DNA of 64,000 bases from Arthrobacter glacialis (GTDB taxonomy: Bacteria; Actinomycetota; Actinomycetes; Actinomycetales; Micrococcaceae). The notes under the pieces are model-generated. The model saw only the letters and a list, made by a program, of their open reading frames with translations, was not told the DNA's origin and ran no database searches. The stretch lies in contig NZ_PPXC01000002.1 of the NCBI RefSeq assembly GCF_002909445.1, positions 186,001-250,000 on the forward strand. The letters run 5' to 3'. How positions within the stretch are numbered: the stretch's first letter is position 1; each line of letters starts with the position of its first letter. The position numbers were made by a program, and so were the translations under genes. This document shows positions 9,175 to 18,117 of the stretch, in pieces.

Positions 9175-10443
9175 GAATTCCAGGGCCTGGGGCTTGGCGG
9201 TGTGCAGGTTCTCCGCAAGTTTCTCGACAGCCTCGCCAATTCCCATGAAGCTGGTGTCTATGCTGAAATCGGCATCGGCGGGGACTTCGTAGGGAGAATC
9301 GATGCCGGTGAACCCTGTCAGTTCGCCGTTGCGTGCCTTGGCGTAGAGTCCTTTGCGGTCCCTGGCCTCGCAGACCTCCAACGGGGTGCAAACATGAACC
9401 AGCACAAACTTTCCCACAGCCTGGGCCATCTCCCGTACTTCCTGGCGTGTGCTTTCGAACGGCGCAATGGGCGCGCAGACCACGGTGCCACCCACTCGTG
9501 AGATCTGGGCGGCAACCCAGCCGAGGCGGCGAATGTTGGCCTCCCGGTCTTCCTTGGAGAATCCGAGACCGGGCGAGAGGATGCGGCGGGTATCGTCGCC
9601 GTCGAGCAACGTAATGGGTGTGGTGGTGTCTTCTTGCAGACGCTCCGTGAGGGCACGCGCCAGCGTGGACTTTCCTGATCCGGAGAAGCCCGTCATGAAA
9701 ATGACTGTGCCACCTTTGGTGGATTCCAGGGCGGGCTGCACCGAATGTGGCGCCGGAGTGGTGAAATCAAGGATGGCGTCACCGCCCAGATTCTTCACGA
9801 CGTGGCGGAATTGCTCCGCATCGGCGGACGTGCCACCGAAGGTGGGCAGAACAACAAGTCCCACCCGGCTGTCTTCGAACAAATGCTGGACTGCACGGAG
9901 TTCGGCAAGAACGGGCAGCACAGAGTACGAGCCATGACATTGTGGGCCGCACACCGCAATCATCCACAACACAGCATTCATGGCCCGGGCAGCGTCAACA
10001 GATTCCACTATTTGCGAGGGCAGGGGAGGCGTGGCAAAAACGGCTGTCACCACAGTACGACGGCGCTCGTCGCGGGGAAGGGGGGAGCAAATGCGAAATT
10101 CACGGGCTGGGGGATGTTCCGCTGCCCGGATGGTTGTCAGGGTGCCTGCAAGGAACGAACGGCCGGGGTTGCCTTGGCCGAGTCCTGTCACGTCCATGCG
10201 GACCAGGGGAGTGCCATCCGGGTCTGTGAGCAAGGCGCTGCGGCACAACATGGCAAGGTCACCGTCAGCCGCAGAGACTTCCAGGGTGAAGCTGCCCGGC
10301 CACGATTCCGGCATGGCGCCAGGGAGGCAGTAGCCCGTTGCCGGTGTGTAGAGGCCGCCCGCCAAGAGCTCAAGTTCATCCAGCCGCGCACCACTCAAGG
10401 CGATGCAGGGCGGTGCCAGAGGTGTGGTGCGATAAGAGTTCAT
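9166..10443 (-). CDS. cysC: Adenylylsulfate (APS) kinase with degenerate ATP-sulfurylase-like N-terminus
   Basis: The C-terminal half (about 245-425) is an APS kinase that converts APS to PAPS. It shows P-loop GFSGSGKST (252-260), DGD (281-283) and the LGFSKEDREANIRR signature (293-306). The N-terminal half resembles an ATP sulfurylase: LDELELLAGGLYTPATGY near 21-38 fits its entry motif, and PTFGGTSADAEQF near 200 fits its PREA region. The HxxH/RGH catalytic motifs expected in between are not visible, so it is probably inactive as a sulfurylase. That fits with separate cysD/cysN genes 6 kb away. ATG 10443 is preferred over a TTG nine bases upstream, although the ribosome site is weak. PAPS from this enzyme is the donor the two sulfotransferases in the cluster would need. 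Confidence 0.88.
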   Translation of the reverse strand: MNSYRTTPLAPPCIALSGARLDELELLAGGLYTPATGYCLPGAMPESWPGSFTLEVSAADGDLAMLCRSALLTDPDGTPLVRMDVTGLGQGNPGRSFLAGTLTTIRAAEHPPAREFRICSPLPRDERRRTVVTAVFATPPLPSQIVESVDAARAMNAVLWMIAVCGPQCHGSYSVLPVLAELRAVQHLFEDSRVGLVVLPTFGGTSADAEQFRHVVKNLGGDAILDFTTPAPHSVQPALESTKGGTVIFMTGFSGSGKSTLARALTERLQEDTTTPITLLDGDDTRRILSPGLGFSKEDREANIRRLGWVAAQISRVGGTVVCAPIAPFESTRQEVREMAQAVGKFVLVHVCTPLEVCEARDRKGLYAKARNGELTGFTGIDSPYEVPADADFSIDTSFMGIGEAVEKLAENLHTAKPQALEFSG

Positions 10444-10471
10444 CAGCGTCAACAGCTTTCATCTCAGGAGG

Positions 10472-11410
10472 TTACCGGTCCGCCAGTGTCTTCCGGACCT
10501 GGCGGATGTCAGTGGTGGCCAAAGCCGGAAGGCCAAGGCGTTTGCGCAGCAACATCCAGGCCACTGGCGCCAAGACAAGCACTGCCACGAGCACTGTCGC
10601 GGTGCTTATGTTGTCGACATTGAGCATCTTCAGTCCGGAAGCCAAGAGGACAAATGCCAGCGCCCTCCTGATGAACCCTCCGGTGAGACGGCTGGACAGC
10701 TGGGCGCCCAGGTAGACCCCCGGGATGCTGCCAATGAGCAGCGGGATGGTCAGGCCAAGATCCAGGTCACCAAAGAACGTGTGCCCCAGGGCAGCGGCGG
10801 TGACGAGGGGGACGGCTTGAAACAAATCCGTCCCCACCAGTTGATTGGACTTCAACGCCGGGTATAGCGCCATGAGGCCCACGATGATGATTGAACCGGA
10901 CCCAACAGATGTCATGCCCACCACCACGCCACCAATGATGCCCAAGCACACGGTGGGCAACGGCCGGATCCTCATGGGCCCAGTGTTTACTTCGGGAGCC
11001 AGCACGCCACGTCTCCGCTTGGCCCGCTCAGCCATCTTTAGATACGAGCGAAAGACCATGAGGGTGGCCGACACCAACAAGGCCACACCCAGCGCCATGC
11101 GGACAGCATCCTGGACGTGCTCTCCAGGGCCCATCCACTTCAGAATCAGGACTCCGCAGAACGCCGCAGGTACAGATCCCAGAACCAGCCACTTGACCAC
11201 TTGGAGGTTGATGGTTCTCCTGCGCCAGTGCACCCATGAGCCGATGGGTTTCATGACAGCGCTTGCAACGAGGTCACTCGACACTGCTGCCAGGGGGGGA
11301 ATACCGAAAATAAGGACCAGAGCGGGTGTCATGAGCGCGCCTCCGCCCATTCCCGTGAGCCCAACGACCACGGCAACCATAAACGCCACTGCAACTACAG
11401 ATAGGTCCAT
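10472..11410 (-). CDS. TauE/SafE-family membrane permease (sulfite/organosulfur exporter family)
   Basis: A 312-residue multi-spanning protein. It opens with a hydrophobic helix and GLTGMGGGALMTP, the TauE/SafE family hallmark. A second half-repeat contains GMTSVGSGSIIIV, as expected for this duplicated fold of about eight helices. Family members move sulfite, sulfoacetate or related anions across the membrane. It sits 28 bases upstream of the APS kinase on the same strand, so the two are probably one operon and a sulfur-anion role is likely; direction and substrate cannot be read from sequence. I start at ATG 11410 just before the first helix; TTG 11485 would add a polar 25-residue lead. Confidence 0.85.
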   Translation of the reverse strand: MDLSVVAVAFMVAVVVGLTGMGGGALMTPALVLIFGIPPLAAVSSDLVASAVMKPIGSWVHWRRRTINLQVVKWLVLGSVPAAFCGVLILKWMGPGEHVQDAVRMALGVALLVSATLMVFRSYLKMAERAKRRRGVLAPEVNTGPMRIRPLPTVCLGIIGGVVVGMTSVGSGSIIIVGLMALYPALKSNQLVGTDLFQAVPLVTAAALGHTFFGDLDLGLTIPLLIGSIPGVYLGAQLSSRLTGGFIRRALAFVLLASGLKMLNVDNISTATVLVAVLVLAPVAWMLLRKRLGLPALATTDIRQVRKTLADR

Positions 11411-11600
11411 GCCCACAGATTCTGCCACTGTGCGAGACTCTTGGACACGCGTAATTGGACCGCCCACTACGTGGTGTATCCGCAAATATCCCAGTAGCCG
11501 GACGAGGAAAGCCCGTCAAGGACCCCAGGCATGTGACATCCAGAGCTGACTGCGCACTCCAGGCAGGAAACCCACCGCCCCAGTCGAGCAGTAGGTGCAG

Positions 11601-12170
11601 TCAGTGATGAGCCAGAAGTTGCCGCATCCGTCGCAGGGCCATGTGGTCGGCGTGGTGGTCCAAGCCGGCTATGGCCGCACCCAACAGATTGGCGGATGCT
11701 GCCGGCGTTGACAAGCGTGGTGCCGTTCGCATGCTTTCTGGATGGCTCATGGCAAGATTCAGCGCTCGCATGAGTTCTTCCTCGGACTCAGCGGCAATGG
11801 CCTCACCGTGGCTGGCCATGGTCCTGGTGAATGCCACCTGATGGCCGTCCACCACCTCATTGAGCCTCGGCAGCCGGGGCACGGCGATCGGTAAGTGCCC
11901 CACGGAGCGTGCGTCGAGAATTGAGCCCGGCCCCCCTTGGACCAGAACGATCTTCGCGCTGGCATAGAGCTGCAAGAGGTCCTCGCGTGGCATGCGCAAC
12001 ACACCACGCGCCAATTCGGGGGCCTTGCTCGCGCCGTGCTGAATCAAGCAGGTGGGGTGGTCGGTGCGGGAATCAAGCCAGTCCTCAACCCAGTCAATGA
12101 GGCGGTCAAACTTATGGTGGTCGGTGCCCACGGACACCACCAGGGCCGGGTAATCGCCGTCGTACTTCAC
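11601..12170 (-). CDS. Glycosyltransferase catalytic subunit, family 28/Alg13-like
   Basis: 189 residues, matching the C-terminal nucleotide-sugar-binding half of GT28 enzymes. VSVGTDHHKFDRLIDW at the start, IQHGAS near 45, and the donor-site motif VQGGPGSILDA are visible. Proteins of this size act with an Alg14-like membrane partner to add the second sugar to a lipid-linked first sugar (the EpsE/EpsF and CpsF/CpsG type). The GTG start overlaps the stop of the Alg14-like gene upstream by 4 bases (GTGA), so the two are translationally coupled. This pair would follow the initiating transferase encoded divergently at 13.4 kb. Sugar specificity is unknown. Confidence 0.85.
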   Translation of the reverse strand: MKYDGDYPALVVSVGTDHHKFDRLIDWVEDWLDSRTDHPTCLIQHGASKAPELARGVLRMPREDLLQLYASAKIVLVQGGPGSILDARSVGHLPIAVPRLPRLNEVVDGHQVAFTRTMASHGEAIAAESEEELMRALNLAMSHPESMRTAPRLSTPAASANLLGAAIAGLDHHADHMALRRMRQLLAHH

Positions 12171-12616
12171 AGGATGGGCCCAATGTTGATGGCCTCAGGG
12201 TAATAGCGCAGTTGCTCTTCCCACTGGACACAGAAAACGTCGGACATCGGGTAGCAGAGCCGGCCGCTCAGGGTGGGCATGGTGATCCGGTCGAAACACT
12301 CTATATAAACGGTGCGTATATGCAGCAGGCGGGCAACTACGAAGAAGGGCACACTGACGCCGGCCCCCGTGCTGACAAGAACATCAGGACGCTTTCCGCG
12401 CAATGTGGGCCAGGCTAGAAAAAAGTTCCGGATCGCGTTGGGCAGGTTCCTTGTTGTGGGAAAGTAGCACCACGTGACGTCCTCGTCGCTCAGGGCGGAC
12501 TCCACTTCCGGGCGACGAAAAGTCACCCATGACCTGTCCATATCTTTCCACCAGCTATCCAACGGCAACAGCTGGGCCAGATGGCCGCCTGCCGATGCAA
12601 CAAACATGACTTTCAC
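12167..12616 (-). CDS. Glycosyltransferase accessory subunit, Alg14/EpsE-like
   Basis: 149 residues beginning VKVMFVASAGGHLAQL, the typical Alg14/PssD/EpsE entry, followed by TGAGVSVPFF and a hydrophobic stretch that would anchor the enzyme at the membrane. It recruits the catalytic Alg13-like partner encoded immediately downstream. GTG 12616 is preferred because GGAG lies about 7 bases before it and the conserved fold starts at the next residue; a GTG at 12688 would add an unlikely 24-residue lead. Transcription must start in the large control region that follows on the map. Confidence 0.85.
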   Translation of the reverse strand: MKVMFVASAGGHLAQLLPLDSWWKDMDRSWVTFRRPEVESALSDEDVTWCYFPTTRNLPNAIRNFFLAWPTLRGKRPDVLVSTGAGVSVPFFVVARLLHIRTVYIECFDRITMPTLSGRLCYPMSDVFCVQWEEQLRYYPEAINIGPIL

Positions 12617-13412
12617 TTGGTTCTCCGTCCATTGGCAGTGAATGAGGGTGATGACATGAAGCCTAGAGTCGAGTCCCGACGAAGGCACGAGTACCGAATA
12701 CCTAACTTGGTGTTATCAGTACTTGCTCCGGGCTAGTAGTCGGCAGCACCGTAGTCGAGGCGAAAGGTCAAGTAGTCGCCAGGAGAATCCCCGTAATAGC
12801 TACGCGTGCAGTAGGGGAACGGGCTTTCTAACCTTGTATTAGTAGGCAAATTTGGGACTCAGAGATTGATTCGGCTCAGATGCCCTACTTAAGTAGTTGA
12901 CGTCGTGCCTCTTTCGCCAGTTGAAGGATACGACGGCGTCGGCGCCCAAAGCGGAGCCGGCGGCGAAGGCGTTGTCTGAGACCACAACGTCACCCCCAGT
13001 CGCCGTCGGCTCCTTGCGCGTCTAGATGGCCCACCACGTAGCCGGACTCCACCGAATCAAGTACTTGCTACTCGTGTGCAAATAAAGACTGTTCAATATG
13101 CTGAAGTCAGATACTCAGATTTTCCACGTAGTGCAAATGATGAATTGTCTACTCAATGCGGATGAACAATGGTGGAAATCTCGAGAATATTTTTTTGGTC
13201 TCGTCGGAAGAGTGAAGGGGGAATGACATGCGGGAACAAAACGGCGCCTTCCCACGGAGGCTGCTGCACTCCCAGCGCCGCCCCGGCAGCCCTGCGACGC
13301 TGGCCCGTCCCAGTCACTGCCGGCCCTCTCGATTCATTCAAGGAAGCCTTTGCAGTGATTGCAGTGGGGGCCATTCCGCGTCAGATTCAACCGGCAGTGG
13401 GGACTAATCGAC
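12617..13412. promoter_or_regulatory. 796-bp divergent control region of EPS locus 1
   Basis: It lies between the minus-strand Alg14/Alg13 pair and the plus-strand initiating transferase, and holds no intact gene. AGTACT occurs at 12718-12723 and 13060-13065, each inside the same 8-mer GTACTTGC (12719-12726, 13061-13068) found before LAL regulator 3. A perfect 12-bp palindrome CTACTTAAGTAG lies at 12885-12896, and AGTAGTCG occurs at 12735-12742 and 12771-12778. The AT-rich stretch 13080-13200 is a plausible plus-strand promoter. I infer that one or more LAL regulators act here. Confidence 0.5.
12892..13060 (-). pseudogene. Possible coding remnant inside the control region
   Basis: Read on the minus strand, two adjacent frames give coherent protein-like sequence (VESGYVVGHLDAQG, then after a shift GGDVVVSDNAFAAG and SALGADAVVSFNW). 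There is no start codon with a ribosome site and the reading is broken by a frameshift. GC is higher here than in the AT-rich flanks. I do not recognise the family. It may be a decayed gene fragment or chance. Confidence 0.25.
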
Positions 13413-15005
13413 ATGAAACCCTTGGGACATAGTGGGCAAAATGGTGGTATTCGGAAACTTGTAGGCGACACTTCCGTATCTGGAATCGGCTCGCTGCCGG
13501 TTACCTTTGGTCAAGGCAGAGGCGTCAAAGCCGTAATGTCGGTGCCACCACATGGTCCAGCGAAGCTACGTCGCCGTCACGAGAGCTCGGAAGACTATGC
13601 GTTGCCCTGGGCGCGGAAATATCGCATCAAACTGCGAATAACAGACACCATACTGGTGGTGCTGTGCGTTTTCCTGAGTTCAGACGCCATTGCGGAAAGC
13701 CTAGATATTGCCTCTGAAAGACTGCTACAGGCCAATATTGGCGTTGCTTCGGTATGGCTGCTAACGCTGTGGCTCTGGAGAACGCGTGATCCTCGGTTGG
13801 TGGGGGTTGGCCCGGGCGAGTACAAGAAGATGATTAGCGCGAGTACAGCCGCGTTTGGCTGGCTCGCCGTCTTGTTTCTCCTTTATGGAGCGCACCGAAT
13901 GTCAGTAGCTTTCCTAATTACCATGCCTGTGGGAACCATCGCGCTCCTCATCGGGAGGTGGGGCTGGCGCCGCTGGCTGACCCGCCAGCGGGCGTACGGA
14001 CACTATTTATCCCGCGTCATTGTGCTGGGCGACAGGGAAGACGTGACGTATGTGGTGGAGCAGATCCACAAGAAGTCCGGAGCCGCCTATGAAGTGGTTG
14101 GCGTGGCCCTTGAAGATCCTGGTGCGGACAGGAGCATGAATGTTGGCCAGAACAGGATCCCGATCGTGGCCAGTCTGGACAACATTTGCGACGCCGTGAT
14201 CGAGCACAATGCCGACGCAGTTATCGTCGCCGGACAAGTGACCCGCGGCGGCAGTTATCTCCGCGAACTGGGCTGGAAACTTGAAGAAAGTGCCACCGAA
14301 CTGGTGGTTGCGCTGGCGTTGACAAATGTTGCCGGCCCACGCATCCAGATGCGTCCGGTTGAGGGTTTGCCGCTGATGCACGTGGACCTGCCACAATTCA
14401 CCGGGTACAAACACCTGCTGAAGCGGTCCTTGGACATAGTCGCATCCGCGATGGCGCTGCTGCTATTGTCACCGATTCTGGTGGTGCTGGCCATCATGAT
14501 TCGAAAAGACAGCCCCGGACCGGTGATTTTCCGCCAAGACAGGGTTGGGCGCGACGGCGGAATCTTTGAAATGTATAAGTTCAGGTCCATGGTGGCCAAC
14601 GCCGAGGAAGTCTTGGCCACCTTGGCGGATCAAAACGAAGGTAGCGGACCGCTGTTTAAGATTCACAATGATCCCCGCATTACCAAGGTGGGTGCCTGGA
14701 TGAGGCGCTATTCCCTGGACGAACTGCCGCAGCTGATGAACGTCCTGAAAGGGCAAATGTCACTGGTTGGTCCGCGGCCGCCGCTTTCAACCGAAGTGGA
14801 AAACTATGACGGACATACTTACCGCCGGCTATACATCAAGCCAGGCATCACTGGTTTGTGGCAGGTCAGCGGCCGCTCGGATTTGAGCTGGAAAGAGAGC
14901 GTCCGCATGGATCTCTACTACGTCGAAAACTGGTCCATGACCGGCGATTTCATGATCATGTGGCGAACTCTTCACGTGATGCGGGACCATGTTGGCGCCT
15001 ATTGA
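13413..15005 (+). CDS. Exopolysaccharide initiating sugar-phosphate transferase (polyprenyl glycosylphosphotransferase), locus 1
   Basis: 530 residues. An N-terminal membrane region of several helices and a central Rossmann-like CoA-binding-type domain precede a C-terminal bacterial sugar transferase domain (Bac_transf, WbaP/CpsE type). This catalytic domain shows KRSLDIVAS, SPGPVIFRQDRVGRDGG, YKFRSM, RRYSLDELPQL, SLVGPRPPL, KPGITGLWQVSGRS and DLYYVENWS. It would move a sugar-1-phosphate from a UDP-sugar onto undecaprenyl phosphate, the first step of repeat-unit assembly. ATG 13413 follows GTGGGG by about 10 bases; a TTG at 13359 is weaker. A paralog lies in locus 2 at 40.8 kb. Confidence 0.92.
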   Translation: MKPLGHSGQNGGIRKLVGDTSVSGIGSLPVTFGQGRGVKAVMSVPPHGPAKLRRRHESSEDYALPWARKYRIKLRITDTILVVLCVFLSSDAIAESLDIASERLLQANIGVASVWLLTLWLWRTRDPRLVGVGPGEYKKMISASTAAFGWLAVLFLLYGAHRMSVAFLITMPVGTIALLIGRWGWRRWLTRQRAYGHYLSRVIVLGDREDVTYVVEQIHKKSGAAYEVVGVALEDPGADRSMNVGQNRIPIVASLDNICDAVIEHNADAVIVAGQVTRGGSYLRELGWKLEESATELVVALALTNVAGPRIQMRPVEGLPLMHVDLPQFTGYKHLLKRSLDIVASAMALLLLSPILVVLAIMIRKDSPGPVIFRQDRVGRDGGIFEMYKFRSMVANAEEVLATLADQNEGSGPLFKIHNDPRITKVGAWMRRYSLDELPQLMNVLKGQMSLVGPRPPLSTEVENYDGHTYRRLYIKPGITGLWQVSGRSDLSWKESVRMDLYYVENWSMTGDFMIMWRTLHVMRDHVGAY

Positions 15006-15077
15006 CCGCATGGCTGCAAACACGGTCTGTGCACAATTTCTTGCCAACGATCCATAACAAATTCTGGGGGAGTTAGT

Positions 15078-15902
15078 ATGAACGGATTCAGCCTTTCAGG
15101 AGTTCAAGCCGATCAACAATTGGCTCGAGCTCTGGCCGAACAGGCAGGTCAAATGTTGCTCAGATTGCAATCTGAGGCGGTTCGTGACCACGTCCCTGCA
15201 CATACGCTCAAGGATTTGGGCGACGCGAGCTCAGAAAAAATGCTCAGCACCTGGCTGCATGAGGCCCGGCCAGCAGATGCCATCTTGTCCGAGGAAGCAC
15301 AGGACAGTTCACGACGCCTAGGGGCGTCCCGAGTGTGGATCATCGACCCCCTGGATGGCACAAAAGAGTTTTCCGAGGGGCGCTCGGACTGGGCGGTCCA
15401 TGTTGCTCTTTGGAACTCCGGTGAGCTTACTGCCGGCGCAGTGGCCCTTCCCGGTTTGGGCACCGTGCTTGACAGCGGCACGCCTTTGCCGGAGCGTCCG
15501 GACCCCAGCAAGCCATTTCGGCTGGCGGTATCGCGGAGCCGGCCTTCGCCCCTGGCCGAGGCTTTGGCCAGCATCATGAACGCCGAACTGGTACCCATGG
15601 GATCTGCAGGCTACAAGGCCGGCGCCGTCATTCGCGGCGAGGCCGACGCCTACCTGCACAGTGGCGGCCAGTACGAATGGGATTCAGCCGCACCCGTTGC
15701 GGTAGCAATGTCGCTGGGCTTCCACGCCAGCAGAATTGATGGAACACCGCTGTGCTACAACCAGCCGGATCCGTACCTGCCTGATTTGCTTCTTTGCCAT
15801 CAGGAAAATGCAGGTGAAATGTTGGAGTCCATTGATCTTCTCTTGAAAACCAACAACACTCGACCAAACGGTCTCTTTATGGACGGGATGTATCAACGAT
15901 GA
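15078..15902 (+). CDS. cysQ: 3'(2'),5'-bisphosphate nucleotidase
   Basis: An inositol-monophosphatase-fold enzyme of 274 residues that hydrolyses PAP (3'-phosphoadenosine 5'-phosphate) to AMP. Metal-binding motifs are visible: SEE near 71-73, IIDPLDGTKEF (88-98) and YEWDSAAP (199-206) with Asp202. PAP is the by-product of PAPS-dependent sulfotransferases and of PAPS reductase, and it inhibits both, so its place ahead of cysD and cysN suits a cluster with two sulfotransferases. The start ATG has GGGGGAG (15065-15071) upstream. Its stop overlaps the cysD start by 4 bases (ATGA). Confidence 0.93.
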   Translation: MNGFSLSGVQADQQLARALAEQAGQMLLRLQSEAVRDHVPAHTLKDLGDASSEKMLSTWLHEARPADAILSEEAQDSSRRLGASRVWIIDPLDGTKEFSEGRSDWAVHVALWNSGELTAGAVALPGLGTVLDSGTPLPERPDPSKPFRLAVSRSRPSPLAEALASIMNAELVPMGSAGYKAGAVIRGEADAYLHSGGQYEWDSAAPVAVAMSLGFHASRIDGTPLCYNQPDPYLPDLLLCHQENAGEMLESIDLLLKTNNTRPNGLFMDGMYQR

Positions 15903-16819
15903 ACAAATCCGAATCGGGCGGCAGCTATTCCCTCAGCCAGCTTCAGGCGCTGGAGTCCGAGGCCATCTTCATCATCAGGGAGGTGGTTGCTGAGTTGGAG
16001 CACCCCGCCCTGATGTTCTCAGGCGGCAAAGATTCCATTGTCATGCTGCACCTGGCAGCTAAGGCCTTTGCCCCGGCCCGGATCCCCTTCCCCGTCCTGC
16101 ACATTGACACCGGCCACAATTTTGTCGAGGTTCTTCAGGTCCGCGATCAACTGGTGGCTGAGCTTGGCGTGAACCTTGTTGTTGGCTCCGTTCAAGATGC
16201 GATCGACCGCGGTCTGGTGCAGGAGGAGCCCAGCGGCTCCCGCAACAGGCTGCAGACCCGGGTCCTGTTGGATACCGCCGAAAAGTACGGCTACAACGCC
16301 TTGATGGGCGGGGCACGCAGGGATGAGGAGAAGGCGCGGGCCAAGGAGAGAATTTTTTCTTTCCGTGATGATTTTGGCCAATGGGACCCGAAGAATCAGC
16401 GGCCGGAACTCTGGAACCTGTTCAACACCAGGGTTCACCTCGGCGAAAGCATCAGGGTCTTTCCCATCTCCAATTGGACGGAGCTGGACATCTGGAGCTA
16501 CATCGCGCAGGAGGGCATCACGGTGCCATCAATCTACTATGCGCACGTTCGAGAAGTCTTTGAACGCAACGGGATGCTCTTCGGCGTCCATGAGGTGTGC
16601 CAACCACATGCCAATGAGCCCACGTTTATGGAAACCGTCAGATACAGGACAGTGGGCGATGCCAGCTTGACCGCTGCCGTGCGCTCCGAAGCTGTCACGG
16701 CCCAGGAAATTGTCGTGGAAGTCGCGGCCACTCGAATCACCGAGCGCGGGGCCACGCGTGGGGATGACCAAGTCAGCGAAGCTGCTATGGAAGACCGGAA
16801 GAAGGAGGGGTACTTTTAA
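15899..16819 (+). CDS. cysD: Sulfate adenylyltransferase subunit 2
   Basis: The catalytic small subunit of ATP sulfurylase, which forms APS from sulfate and ATP. The 306-residue length is typical. PP-loop SGGKDS lies at 41-46, followed by HIDTGHNF and GGARRDEEKARAKER; the region with FPISNWTELDIW is family-specific. It overlaps cysQ by 4 bases and cysN by 1 base, giving a tightly coupled cysQ-cysD-cysN operon. No cysH, cysI or sulfate transporter gene accompanies it, unlike assimilatory operons dedicated to cysteine synthesis. Confidence 0.97.
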   Translation: MNKSESGGSYSLSQLQALESEAIFIIREVVAELEHPALMFSGGKDSIVMLHLAAKAFAPARIPFPVLHIDTGHNFVEVLQVRDQLVAELGVNLVVGSVQDAIDRGLVQEEPSGSRNRLQTRVLLDTAEKYGYNALMGGARRDEEKARAKERIFSFRDDFGQWDPKNQRPELWNLFNTRVHLGESIRVFPISNWTELDIWSYIAQEGITVPSIYYAHVREVFERNGMLFGVHEVCQPHANEPTFMETVRYRTVGDASLTAAVRSEAVTAQEIVVEVAATRITERGATRGDDQVSEAAMEDRKKEGYF

Positions 16820-18069
16820 TGGATCTTTTGAGATTTGCCACGGCAGGATCAGTTGACGACGGCAAGAGCACGCTCATCGGGCGAATGCTGTACGACTCGA
16901 AATCAATCTTTTCAGACCAGCTCGAGTCGATTGAGAAGACCAGCCGCGAGCGTGGCGATGAATATACGGATCTGGCCCTGTTGACGGACGGCCTGCGGGC
17001 TGAGCGGGAACAAGGAATCACCATTGACGTGGCGTACAGGTACTTTTCAACTCCCAAGCGGAAATTCATTATCGCCGATACTCCAGGCCATATTCAGTAC
17101 ACCCGCAATATGGTGACGGGTGCATCCACTGCTGACGCCGCAATTGTCTTGGTTGATGCCCGCAAAGGACTGAGTGAACAAAGCCGCCGCCACACATTCC
17201 TGGTGTCACTGCTGCAGGTTCCGCACCTCATTCTGGCCATCAACAAGATGGACTTGGTGGACTGGTCCGAGGAGGTCTATGAGTCGATTAGAAGCGAATT
17301 CGTGGACTTTGCGGCAAAACTGGACATTTCTGACCTGACAGTCATCCCAGTGTCCGCACTGCAAGGCGACAATGTGGTGGACGCCTCCGCGAACATGCCC
17401 TGGTACAAGGGCTCCACCCTGCTTCACCATTTGGAGACTGTGCACATAGCAAGCGACCGCAATCTGGTTGATGTGCGCTTTCCGGTCCAGTACGTGATCC
17501 GGCCGCACCAGAGCAGTCATCACGACTACCGCGGCTATGCCGGCCAGGTATGCGGGGGAGTGCTGCGGGTGGGCGATGAGGTGGTGGTGCTTCCCAGTGG
17601 AATGCCCACCAGAATCGCAGCCATCTACGCTCCCAGTGGCCCGGTAGAGTCCGCATTTGCGCCGATGTCGGTGACGATTTGCCTTGAGGACGACGTCGAT
17701 GTGTCGAGGGGGGACATGATCTGCCGGCAAAACAACAGGCCAACCGTAGCGCAGGACATCGATGCCATGATCTGTTGGATGGGAAGCACCCCACTTGAGC
17801 CGGGACAGCGTTTAGCCATCAAGCACACCACACGAAACGCCAGGGCACTGGTTCAGGAACTGCAGTATGAGCTCAACATCAACACCCTGCACAGGAATTC
17901 TGCCGCTGTTGACTTGAAGCTCAACGAAATCGGCCGGGTCCGTCTGCGCACCACCATGCCGTTGCTGGCAGATGAATACCGCAGGAACCGCCAAACCGGC
18001 GGGTTTGTGCTCATCGATGAGGCCAACAACAACACCGTTGCCGCTGGCATGATCGTCAACGCAAACTAG
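16819..18069 (+). CDS. cysN: Sulfate adenylyltransferase subunit 1 (GTPase)
   Basis: An EF-Tu-like GTPase that drives APS formation by CysD. It shows G1 GSVDDGKST (10-18), the DTPGH motif (87-91) and NKMD (142-145), then two beta-barrel domains. At 416 residues it has no fused C-terminal APS kinase, so PAPS formation depends on the kinase encoded at 9.2-10.4 kb. It starts on a TAATG junction with cysD. A strong palindromic hairpin lies just downstream, so it is the last gene of its operon. Confidence 0.97.
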   Translation: MDLLRFATAGSVDDGKSTLIGRMLYDSKSIFSDQLESIEKTSRERGDEYTDLALLTDGLRAEREQGITIDVAYRYFSTPKRKFIIADTPGHIQYTRNMVTGASTADAAIVLVDARKGLSEQSRRHTFLVSLLQVPHLILAINKMDLVDWSEEVYESIRSEFVDFAAKLDISDLTVIPVSALQGDNVVDASANMPWYKGSTLLHHLETVHIASDRNLVDVRFPVQYVIRPHQSSHHDYRGYAGQVCGGVLRVGDEVVVLPSGMPTRIAAIYAPSGPVESAFAPMSVTICLEDDVDVSRGDMICRQNNRPTVAQDIDAMICWMGSTPLEPGQRLAIKHTTRNARALVQELQYELNINTLHRNSAAVDLKLNEIGRVRLRTTMPLLADEYRRNRQTGGFVLIDEANNNTVAAGMIVNAN

Positions 18070-18080
18070 CCCGTTTCGCA

Positions 18081-18117
18081 CAAGTGAGTGGCCCGCATCA
18101 TGCGGGCCACTCACTTG
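18081..18117. terminator. Near-perfect 37-base palindromic hairpin (bidirectional terminator candidate)
   Basis: Arms 18081-18098 and 18100-18117 are fully complementary around a single central base. The hairpin sits between the convergent cysN and lipoprotein genes. Neither side has a clear T-run, so it may work as a bidirectional, tail-less terminator or transcript stabiliser. Confidence 0.6.
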
